Position numbers and translations under genes: made by a program. A stretch of DNA of 8,839 bases from Syntrophobacterales bacterium (GTDB taxonomy: Bacteria > Desulfobacterota > Syntrophorhabdia > Syntrophorhabdales > WCHB1-27), in the NCBI GenBank assembly GCA_017881765.1, contig JADGQN010000179.1, forward strand, positions 1-8,839. The letters are read 5' to 3'. Under the pieces are notes generated by a model. It was not told the origin of the DNA and made no database searches. It saw only the letters and a program-made list of their open reading frames with translations. Every line of letters starts with the position of its first letter. Position 1 is the stretch's first letter. Shown piece after piece: positions 1 to 6,227 of the stretch.

Positions 1-362
1 ATATCCCTTTCGGTTTGCTGAAATCCCCGGAAGAGAACATCAATGCTCGCCCTATTCTTTTCGGCTACAGAGAGCGCTTCTTCTTCCGTCTTAGACGACA
101 GTCGGGGAGGCCTTATTCTTGTAGCGAGATAGACAATCTCATCCCATCCGAAGAGGAGCAACTTACCGCCGACCCCTTGTACGCCCTTTTTCAGGGCGAC
201 CTCTTCAGGGACTTCCGGCGCCATATCGACGATGACGATCCGGGTTTCTGCGCCGGCTCGGCAGAGACTTTCGAGAATGTTTTTCGTGAGCGTGGTCTTG
301 CCGGTATTGACCTCTCCGGTAATCAGTATCCTCCTGCCGAGTATAGCAGATGGTTCAATCAT
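1..362 (-). CDS. Uncharacterised P-loop NTPase in a thiamine-regulated operon (partial, 3' end outside window)
   Basis: The first 120 codons are present; the gene continues beyond the left edge. The ATG at 362 (a GTG lies just before it at 365) is preceded by GGGAGAGG at 375-368 with a 5-nt spacer, and this Shine-Dalgarno overlaps the stop codon of the upstream transporter. Residues 16-23 (GEVNTGKT) form a Walker A loop after a short hydrophobic strand, and IVIVD ending at D46 looks like a Walker B strand. Further on there is a GVGGKLLLFG stretch (60-72) and a charged helix around 89-105. I do not recognise the family, and no base-specificity or kinase motif can be named from this part. The 12-nt gap to the MFS gene, both downstream of a TPP riboswitch, suggests translational coupling and a role linked to thiamine or its precursors; that role is inference only. 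Confidence 0.8.
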   Translation of the reverse strand, partial: MIEPSAILGRRILITGEVNTGKTTLTKNILESLCRAGAETRIVIVDMAPEVPEEVALKKGVQGVGGKLLLFGWDEIVYLATRIRPPRLSSKTEEEALSVAEKNRASIDVLFRGFQQTERD

Positions 363-374
363 CACATCCTCTCC

Positions 375-1577
375 CTACGCATTTTTTGTCAGCGTCTCCG
401 GCAGGAAACAGAGGGTCACCACGCCGAGAAGGTTTATGACACAGGTGATAGCCAGACCCGTCTCAAGGCCATAGATCTTACCTATATAACCTATCGTATA
501 CGGTGCGAGTACCGCACCGATGCGCCCCATGTTCCAGCAGAAGCCACCTGCGTAGGCACGGAGATGTTCAGGAAACAGCTCCGCGTAGTATGCGCCAATC
601 GTGGCAGCCACACCGCTCACGCCGATCCCGACAACGGCCCCCCACCAGAAAAGAAAGGTGGGGTTATGCGAGATGATGTAGACGCCGACCGAGAAGGAAA
701 CCAGAAGGAAAGCTGCCATCATCGCTGTCCGCCGACCTATCCTATCCGCCAGATGGCCGAAGATCTGAAAGCCGACAAACATGCCCACATACATGAAAAG
801 CGAGAAATTGGCCATGGCCGACAGGGTGAGTCCTCGTTCCCGGACGAGAAAAGTAGGAATCCAGTAGGCCACACCCCAGTACCCGGCAAGATTGCAGAGG
901 CTCACCAGGGTGGCCAGGATGGTAGTCTTCGTCAACCCTGTCCCAAAGATGGCCCCGATGCGGACTCGTTCACGTTTTGAAGCGGCATCGCCTGACGGTA
1001 TGAGCCAGGCCACGACCAGGGCGAGGGGAATCGAACCGGCCCCGGCGAGAAAGAGCATGCGCCAGTCCAGCGTGAGAACCAACCTGCCCACCAAGGCGGC
1101 CAGAACTGCCCCGATGGCGAAGCTACTGTAAACAAAAGAGGCGGCACGGGCACGATAGATAGGTGCCCAGTGCTGGGCGATAAGGGCCGAGCAGGGACCC
1201 CAGAGACCGCCTATGGCAAGACCGGTGAAACAGCGGAGCACCATCCACTGCCCCCAGGTTGAGATGAGGTAGACGAGCCCCATACCGATGCCGAGCCAGA
1301 GGAGGGACAGGACAAGGGCACAGCGTCTGCCGTAATTCTCGGCTAAGAGACCGAATACGACAGAGCCTGCCATGGCCCCTATCATCGTGGCTGATCCAAG
1401 GAGTCCTCCTTCGGCAAGTGAGATACGAAGCACCTTGAGGAGAACAGGCATGGCGATGGCAAGGACGATCAGGTCATAGCTATCGATGAGGTAGGAGAAG
1501 AAGGTAGCCCACAGCACGCGCCAGCGGTAAGGGCTCCCGGATGGATGTTCGGACGCACGCATCTCTTTTTCTAGCAA
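375..1577 (-). CDS. MFS transporter under TPP riboswitch control, probable thiamine-related solute uptake
   Basis: Encodes a 400-residue inner-membrane protein with about twelve hydrophobic segments. It carries the two MFS 'motif A' loops: GLLAENYGRR at residues 76-85 (with Glu where Asp is usual) and GHLADRIGRR at 274-283. The SYLIDSYDL start of the first membrane helix resembles sugar/organic-acid:proton symporters of the AAHS/SHS type. I chose TTG at 1577 because GAGAGG (1588-1583) sits 5 nt upstream; ATG at 1562 (395 residues) is the alternative but has only a poorly spaced purine run. The open frame continues to an ATG at 1757, but that part overlaps a TPP riboswitch and its terminator, so it is not coding. 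MFS proteins under THI elements, such as the ThiU group, are predicted to carry thiamine or precursors. Substrate here is inferred from regulation alone. It is followed closely by a P-loop NTPase gene. Confidence 0.88.
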   Translation of the reverse strand: MLEKEMRASEHPSGSPYRWRVLWATFFSYLIDSYDLIVLAIAMPVLLKVLRISLAEGGLLGSATMIGAMAGSVVFGLLAENYGRRCALVLSLLWLGIGMGLVYLISTWGQWMVLRCFTGLAIGGLWGPCSALIAQHWAPIYRARAASFVYSSFAIGAVLAALVGRLVLTLDWRMLFLAGAGSIPLALVVAWLIPSGDAASKRERVRIGAIFGTGLTKTTILATLVSLCNLAGYWGVAYWIPTFLVRERGLTLSAMANFSLFMYVGMFVGFQIFGHLADRIGRRTAMMAAFLLVSFSVGVYIISHNPTFLFWWGAVVGIGVSGVAATIGAYYAELFPEHLRAYAGGFCWNMGRIGAVLAPYTIGYIGKIYGLETGLAITCVINLLGVVTLCFLPETLTKNA

Positions 1578-1649
1578 AGCAACCTCTCTTCCGCCTTGGC
1601 CAAGGAGCCGGATGTGGATGACCTCCCGTCCACCGTGGCGCGGCGGGAT

Positions 1650-1690
1650 AAAATAAAAGCCGCTAGCTCCTGGTGAAGCTGCGGCTTTTC
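1650..1690 (-). terminator. Rho-independent terminator of the TPP riboswitch (expression platform)
   Basis: On the minus strand AAAAGCCGC (1689-1681) pairs perfectly with GCGGCTTTT (1663-1655). The inner AGCT/AGCT (1680-1677 with 1668-1665) extends the stem past one bulged A, leaving an 8-nt loop. A T-rich tail, TTTTATTTT, follows directly. It lies about 20 nt after the aptamer and before the transporter start, as expected for transcription attenuation by TPP. The arm 1686-1681 can also pair with the aptamer segment 1778-1773, which would give the competing antiterminator. Confidence 0.88.
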
Positions 1691-1708
1691 CATCTGAAGA
1701 ACCCGTTT

Positions 1709-1795
1709 GCTTCCCTACGCCGGCATTATCCGACAGGTTCAAGGGGTCATCCCGCATAATGCGGGGTCTCTCAGCCGCTTTCAGCTCCCCCAGCG
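1709..1795 (-). ncRNA. TPP (THI-element) riboswitch aptamer
   Basis: Read on the minus strand, the segment contains the conserved TPP aptamer blocks in the right order: GGGGAGC (1790-1784), CTGAGA (1774-1769), a variable hairpin CCCGCA-TTA-TGCGGG (1765-1751), then ACCCCTTGAACCTG, and GGATAATGCCGGCGTAGGGAA ending near 1711. The last block is the pyrophosphate-binding side and is almost identical to the family consensus. The joining segment after GAACCTG is about two nt shorter than in the E. coli thiM aptamer. The element lies about 130 nt upstream of the MFS start and should repress the operon when TPP is abundant. Confidence 0.95.
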
Positions 1796-1812
1796 ATATA
1801 GCTACTGCCTAT

Positions 1813-1841
1813 ATGTTACGACGCTTCTTTCCCTCAATCAA
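1813..1841 (-). promoter_or_regulatory. Candidate sigma-70 promoter for the thiamine operon
   Basis: On the minus strand TTGATT (1841-1836) and TAACAT (1818-1813) are separated by 17 nt. Each matches its consensus hexamer at 4 of 6 positions. Transcription would start near 1806, about 10 nt before the aptamer, which is the expected placement. The call rests on spacing and location. Confidence 0.45.
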
Positions 1842-2163
1842 GATCAATGTGCGAGCCCGCCCGATCAAGGAAGGTGCGGATGCCTTCCTGTACTAGTGAT
1901 TTTTCCCCGCGACGTCCGTATACAGGCTTTCTCACGCTAATGTTGACTGCGGGGGTCGAGATGACAAAGGCGCCCGTGAGCCCGCAGGAACATTTTCTGC
2001 CCCGGTACTGTCGGAGAGCCTATCAAAGACTTCCTTGATGGTCTGCATGCAGTCCGGGAAGAACCGCCCCGCTTCCCAACGTGAAGGATAGTTGCTATAC
2101 TACCGCTGAACACTAGTTCCATCATCCGACCGGCATTTCATCCTGATATTTTTAGGGGGTACC
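1842..2163. other. Divergent intergenic region between the thiamine operon and the CheB/CheR gene
   Basis: No convincing gene is present in these 322 nt. Short open frames on both strands lack ribosome binding sites and recognisable content. Two small perfect hairpins are visible: AGGAAGG/CCTTCCT (1868-1874 with 1883-1889), followed some 10 nt later by a TTTTT run, and GGGAAG/CTTCCC (2056-2061 with 2072-2077), whose right arm overlaps the putative -35 box of the next gene. TTGACT at 1943-1948 lacks a matching -10 box. Confidence 0.6.
2073..2101 (+). promoter_or_regulatory. Candidate sigma-70 promoter for the CheB/CheR fusion gene
   Basis: TTCCCA (2073-2078) and TATACT (2096-2101) are 17 nt apart; the -10 box matches 5 of 6 consensus positions and the -35 box 4 of 6. 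The leader would be about 55 nt. The GGGAAG/CTTCCC inverted repeat overlapping the -35 box could act as an operator, but this is speculative. Confidence 0.4.
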
Positions 2164-5100
2164 ATGGCAGAGAAAACGCCGAACAATAAAACAAACCACA
2201 CAAATAAGCACACATGGGATACGAAAGCGCCGCGGACCAAAAAAGCGCCTACGGATACTCCGAAAAAGCGGGCCAAAGCTATCCCTCCTGTCAAAGCACC
2301 ACCCCCGGAAAGAGAACCGTTCCCGATTGTCGCGCTCGGTGCCTCCGCGGGCGGGCTTGAGGCGTTCGAGCAGTTTTTCAAGAACCTGCCGGCAACGACC
2401 CTGGCGGCGTTCGTGGTCATCTCCCACCTCGACCCGAAGCACACGAGCATCATGACGGAGCTGATCTCGCGGTTCACGTCGATGACGGTGCATGAGGCCA
2501 CGGACAACGTTGAGGTGGAGCCCGGCCACATATACGTAATCCCGCCGAATAGTGACCTCGCCATTTTTCACGAAAGGCTTCAGCTCACCCAGCGGGAAAA
2601 GTCGGCGAGCCCACATTTGCCTATCGATTTCTTCCTCCGCTCCCTTGCCGAGGACTCAGGCGACAGGGCCGTGGCCATTATCCTGTCGGGTACCGGGTCG
2701 GATGGGACCCTGGGAGTACGGGCCGTGCAGGGTGCGGGCGGCACGGTCTTCGTGCAGGACCCCGCATCCGCCAAGTACGACGGCATGCCGAGAAGCGCGG
2801 TACAGACGGGTCTCGCCGACCACATACTGCCGGTGGAAGAGATCCCTAAGGCGCTCATGACCCTTCTCGAACGATACCGGACGAAAAAAGAACTGCCGGG
2901 AGACGAGGAGATGTCTGCAACCATGCAGAAGATACTGATGGTGGTAAGATCAAAGACGGGGCACGACTTCTCGCTCTACAAAAAGAACACCCTTATCCGC
3001 CGCATCCAACGGCGAATAAGGGTCCATAACATCGGCGCCCCCGCTGACTACGTGCGCTATCTGCAGGAGCATCCGGATGAGGTGCAGCAGCTCTTCAAGG
3101 AGCTGCTCATCAACGTGACCAGCTTCTTCCGGGAACCGGAAGCCTTCGAGGTCCTCAAAAAAACGATACTCCCCGAGCTTCTCCACGATAAGCCCTCTGA
3201 CTACACCATCAGGGTGTGGGTGCCGGGATGCGCGACAGGCGAGGAGGCGTGTTCGATTGCGATGATTATCCGTGAATACGCGGAAAGTACAAAACAGGAC
3301 TACCGGCTCCAGATGTTCGCCACCGACATCAATGAATCGTCCATCAGCCACGCGCGCGCCGGCTTCTTCCCCCCCAATATCGCTGCCGACGTACCCGCAC
3401 CCAGGCTGGCGAAATTCTTCGTCAAGGAAGAAACGGGTTTTCGCGTGAGGAGGGACATCAGGGAAACGATTGTCTTTGCGGTGCAGAACGTGACGAAGGA
3501 CCCGCCCTTTACCAGACTTGACCTCATCTCCTGCCGGAACGTCCTCATCTACATGGAACCCAACCTCCAAAGCAAGCTTATGACCCTCTTCCACTACAGC
3601 CTGAGGCCCGGTGGCGCGCTCTTCCTCGGCTCCTCCGAAACCATCGGCCCTTCGATAAACCTTTTCAGCACAATCGACAGGAAATGGAAGTTCTTCCGGG
3701 CCAAACCGCAAGCCGGACACGTTGCTGAGCTCGACAAAGTCGTTCCTCCCTGGTCACCCGATCTTGCACAAGGCGGGTACACGACGCCACCGCCCGCGAA
3801 AAGGGTCAACCTGGAGGAGACAGCGCACAGCACCCTCCTTTCGGTTTTCGCTCCTCCCGCGATCATTGTCAACGACAAGGGAGACGTACTCTACGTCCAC
3901 GGGGAAACGGGCAGGTTTCTGACGCTGTCCCCGGGCCGGCCGTCCCTCAACATCAGCCACATGGCGCGAGAGGGCTTGCGGTTTCAAATGCGCTCGGCCT
4001 TCCATACCGCCATCACCCACCGGCAGGATGCAGTCTACCGGGGTGTCCGCGTGAAGACCAACGGCGGGACGGAAAAGATCGATCTTGCCGTGAAAGTGCT
4101 GCCCCACACAGAAGGGGAAGAGCAGCTCTTCATGTTCATGTTCCAGGAACCCCTTGAGCAAAAAACCACGGAGATGAAAAAAGGCGACGGCCCAATGCCG
4201 GACGCCGGACGCGTCTCCGAGCTGGAGAAGGAGCTTTCCTCTACAAGGGAGAGTCTGCAGGCCACCATTGAGGAGGCGCAGGCAACCAACGAAGAGCTGC
4301 GCTCGGCTAACGAGGAGATGCAGTCAACCAATGAGGAAATGCAGTCCACGAACGAGGAGCTGGAAACGTCGAGGGAAGAGCTGCAGTCGGTCAACGAAGA
4401 GCTGACGACGGTAAATTCCGAACTGCAATCGAAGATCGACCAACTTTCCCGTAGTGAGAGCGACATGAAGAACCTCCTCGACTCTACAGAGATCGCGACG
4501 ATCTTTCTTGACGGCAACCTCCACATAAAACGCTTCACCGCATCGGCCACGCGTGTCATCAGCCTCATCCCCACCGATGTCGGGCGGCCCATAGACGACG
4601 TGACCGTAAAAATAGAGTATGCCGCTATCGCGGAAAACGCGCGCGGTGTGCTCGACCGCTTGCGCCCCTATGAGGCGGAAGTGCGGGCAAAGGACGACCG
4701 GTGGTTCCTCATGCGGATCGTGCCCTACAGGACGCTTGACAACGTGATCGACGGGGTCGTCATCACCTTCACCGACATCACCGGGTCGAAGCGGGCCACG
4801 AGGGAAAGGGCGGAATTTGCCGAGAATATCGTCCAGACGGTGCGGGAGCCACTCCTGGTCCTCGACCATGACCTCCGGGTGCTCATGGCAAACAGGGCCT
4901 TCTACACCCTTTTCCAGGTCAAGCGGGAAGAGACCGAGGGCCGCCCTGTCAGGAAGCTGGGCGGGCACGAGTGGGACCTCCCCGCCCTTAACGACCTCCT
5001 CACGAACGTGATGAAGACCGACAAGGTCTTTGAGGATTTTAGGGTGGATGCCGATTTCCCGCGCCTGGGTCTTAGCTCCATACTGCTCAATGCCCGGAAA

Positions 5101-5217
5101 ATAAAGGCAGCGGGCGATGGGACGAATCCCCTCATTCTCCTTGCCATGGAGGATGTTACCGAGCGAAAACCAAGGAGCAGGAAGAGCAAAGGGAAACAAG
5201 GCGAAAACAAATCGTGA
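2164..5217 (+). CDS. CheB-CheR fusion protein with PAS sensory region, no kinase domain
   Basis: A 1017-residue cytoplasmic signalling protein. After a Lys/Pro/Thr-rich tail (1-50) comes a CheB methylesterase domain (about 53-235) with the triad Ser61 (GASAGG), His88 and Asp180 (GTGSDG). A CheR methyltransferase domain follows (about 245-510), with the basic TLIRRIQRRI helix, NVTSFFRE at 317-324, the SAM loop GCATGEE (355-361), Asp388 in ATDIN and ISCRN at 455-459. Then come a PAS-like domain (about 550-662), a heptad coiled coil (683-765) and two further PAS units (about 766-874 and 880-1002), ending in a basic tail. CheB and CheR remove and add methyl groups on glutamates of receptors. All catalytic residues I can identify are present. 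Many fusions of this family carry a histidine kinase at the end; this one stops after PAS. The start has AGGGGG at 2154-2159 with a 4-nt spacer. No cheA, cheW or receptor gene is nearby, so a non-flagellar role is likely. Confidence 0.95.
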   Translation: MAEKTPNNKTNHTNKHTWDTKAPRTKKAPTDTPKKRAKAIPPVKAPPPEREPFPIVALGASAGGLEAFEQFFKNLPATTLAAFVVISHLDPKHTSIMTELISRFTSMTVHEATDNVEVEPGHIYVIPPNSDLAIFHERLQLTQREKSASPHLPIDFFLRSLAEDSGDRAVAIILSGTGSDGTLGVRAVQGAGGTVFVQDPASAKYDGMPRSAVQTGLADHILPVEEIPKALMTLLERYRTKKELPGDEEMSATMQKILMVVRSKTGHDFSLYKKNTLIRRIQRRIRVHNIGAPADYVRYLQEHPDEVQQLFKELLINVTSFFREPEAFEVLKKTILPELLHDKPSDYTIRVWVPGCATGEEACSIAMIIREYAESTKQDYRLQMFATDINESSISHARAGFFPPNIAADVPAPRLAKFFVKEETGFRVRRDIRETIVFAVQNVTKDPPFTRLDLISCRNVLIYMEPNLQSKLMTLFHYSLRPGGALFLGSSETIGPSINLFSTIDRKWKFFRAKPQAGHVAELDKVVPPWSPDLAQGGYTTPPPAKRVNLEETAHSTLLSVFAPPAIIVNDKGDVLYVHGETGRFLTLSPGRPSLNISHMAREGLRFQMRSAFHTAITHRQDAVYRGVRVKTNGGTEKIDLAVKVLPHTEGEEQLFMFMFQEPLEQKTTEMKKGDGPMPDAGRVSELEKELSSTRESLQATIEEAQATNEELRSANEEMQSTNEEMQSTNEELETSREELQSVNEELTTVNSELQSKIDQLSRSESDMKNLLDSTEIATIFLDGNLHIKRFTASATRVISLIPTDVGRPIDDVTVKIEYAAIAENARGVLDRLRPYEAEVRAKDDRWFLMRIVPYRTLDNVIDGVVITFTDITGSKRATRERAEFAENIVQTVREPLLVLDHDLRVLMANRAFYTLFQVKREETEGRPVRKLGGHEWDLPALNDLLTNVMKTDKVFEDFRVDADFPRLGLSSILLNARKIKAAGDGTNPLILLAMEDVTERKPRSRKSKGKQGENKS
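4288..4434 (+). repeat. Seven in-frame 21-nt units encoding a heptad signalling helix
   Basis: Residues 709-757 of the CheB/CheR fusion are seven uninterrupted heptads of the form N-E-E-[L/M]-x-x-x; units 5 and 7 vary at the first two positions. Units 2 and 3 are identical at the protein level (NEEMQST) but differ in codons. The stretch links the first PAS-like domain to the later PAS units and probably forms a dimeric coiled coil that passes signals along the protein. Confidence 0.85.
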
Positions 5218-5295
5218 CAAGGACAGTAATAATATCTACAGATAAGAGACACACACTAAGGGTTGCGCCTTAACCACTGACTGCGGAGGACATTA

Positions 5296-5469
5296 ATGCC
5301 CACCGATCCTAAAGACGTTCACGCTCTCCGTCGAAAGGCCGAGGAGTTACGGCTTAATTGGCGCGGACGGTGCAGCAGGCGCTTGCAGGTAAAGAGGGGC
5401 AATGATCTTCTCGATGGCAGTGGTGAGGCTTGGGCAACAAACTATCGCCTGCATCATATTCATATGTGA
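5296..5469 (+). pseudogene. Short ORF with strong ribosome binding site, possible remnant of a PAS/kinase gene
   Basis: Encodes 57 residues starting MPTDPKDVHALRRKAEELR. GGAGGA at 5285-5290 with a 5-nt spacer gives one of the best ribosome binding sites in the window, and the ORF starts 78 nt after the CheB/CheR stop with no clear terminator between, so it could be co-transcribed. The DPKDVHALRRKAEEL opening resembles the N-terminus of PAS-containing histidine kinases, which often follow CheB/CheR genes. After about residue 20 the sequence turns Arg/Cys/His-rich and no longer looks like that family, and no continuation is evident in other frames. I read it as a degraded 5' end of a partner kinase gene; a genuine small protein is the alternative. 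Confidence 0.35.
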
Positions 5470-5563
5470 TTCACGTGACATGATCAAGCCAATCGCCCGG
5501 ACGCCCTGGCTGATTAGCGTTTACTTGCTTTCAAATCGTAATCCTCGGATTTCAAAAACCTGA

Positions 5564-5634
5564 CTGATGCATCAGTAGTAGGTGTTTTTGTGAGCCGGCG
5601 ACGTGAAGTCTGGTTAAGCACTGCACCTACTACT
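5564..5634. repeat. Palindrome plus 11-bp inverted repeat in noncoding DNA
   Basis: CTGATGCATCAG (5564-5575) is a perfect 12-nt palindrome. It overlaps AGTAGTAGGTG (5574-5584), which is repeated inverted and without mismatch as CACCTACTACT (5624-5634), leaving a 39-nt loop. There is no T-rich tail directly after the right arm, so this is not a standard terminator. It could be an operator, a mobile-element scar or an RNA stem. Confidence 0.6.
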
Positions 5635-5639
5635 ATTGT

Positions 5640-6200
5640 ATGAGCCAGCCATTATCAAAGCTCATCATTACCAAAGAAAAGAGAGGCCGCTCCACCTGAT
5701 GGGGACAGCAAAGGGCCTATCATCTGAATCGTGTAGCTTGGATAGAGGGACGCTGGGCTGCGCATACCGCATACTGATAACGCTAAGGTGCAGATTCGCT
5801 CGCAGGTGAAAGACTCGCCGCCTTTCGTCACAACGCCAATGTGTTTCTCTCAGGTGCTCATCAGTCCTGGCTGAGACCTGCTAACCGGATGGAACAGAGG
5901 CCTTGACAGGCGCCCGCATATGCTACAGATTTGGTTTGTAAGAGTAACTTGTGGGTAGATGCCGACGCCATTGATGATCAGGATCATCAGCCCGTGGCCA
6001 GTGACGAACATACCGACGGAGGCCGTTGGCGAACCAGTATCGCATGGAAGGAGAAACCTGGTGCAAGCCAGAACGAGGTTCCTACCCCAGGGCGAGAGGT
6101 ATGATCGAGGTGGAGACGGGCAGCACCCGTTGGAGATTCGAAGAGAGCTGAGTAGTGCAACGCTGGCACGACAGATGCCGGCCGGCATCCCGGCGATATA
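5640..6200 (+). other. Noncoding, hairpin-rich region upstream of the debranching enzyme gene (possible structured leader RNA)
   Basis: No supported gene lies here. Many stems can be drawn: ATGAGC/GCTCAT (5640-5645 with 5660-5665), CTATC/GATAG (5717-5721 with 5741-5745), GGTGA/TCGCC (5805-5809 with 5815-5819), TGATGAT/ATCATCA (5972-5978 with 5983-5989) with an outer GCCA/TGGC, CCGACGG/CCGTTGG (6013-6019 with 6023-6029), CTGG/CCAG (6058-6061 with 6068-6071), ACGGG/CCCGT (6116-6120 with 6126-6130) and GCTGGCA/TGCCGGC (6162-6168 with 6176-6182). Three of these include G-U pairs, which favours RNA over DNA symmetry. TTGACA at 5903-5908 could be a -35 box, though no good -10 follows. Open frames of 80 codons (plus) and 119 codons (minus) here lack ribosome binding sites. 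Confidence 0.4.
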
Positions 6201-6227
6201 GACGAACAACCACGTTGGAGGGCCAAT

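Noticed and set aside
15..980. 321-codon plus-strand open frame
   Set aside because: It lies antisense to the MFS transporter and the P-loop gene, has no recognisable domain, and its composition is that of a shadow frame.
1868..1904. Hairpin followed by TTTTT as a plus-strand terminator
   Set aside because: The T-run starts about 10 nt after a short 7-bp stem and no plus-strand gene ends nearby.
2950..3720. 256-codon minus-strand open frame inside the CheB/CheR gene
   Set aside because: Antisense to the well-supported CheR domain; no ribosome binding site or domain. The same applies to the 298-codon frame at 4324-5220.
5402..5563. 53-codon plus-strand ORF overlapping the short ORF at 5296
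   Set aside because: The purine stretch GAGGGGC is only 1 nt from its ATG, the product resembles nothing I know, and it may just be the shifted frame of degraded DNA.
5590..5620. GTGAGCCGG...GGTTAAGC resembling domain V of a group II intron
   Set aside because: The stem is too short, the conserved AGC/GAAA/CACG pattern is incomplete, no reverse transcriptase gene is present, and the hairpin-rich DNA lies on the wrong side for an intron 5' half of the same element. A covariance-model search would settle it.
5850..6209. 119-codon minus-strand frame and 80-codon plus-strand frame (5959-6201) in the region before the debranching gene
   Set aside because: The minus frame starts with TTG and is Ser/Pro/Cys-rich; neither has a ribosome binding site or a recognisable motif, and they overlap each other and the hairpin-rich stretch.
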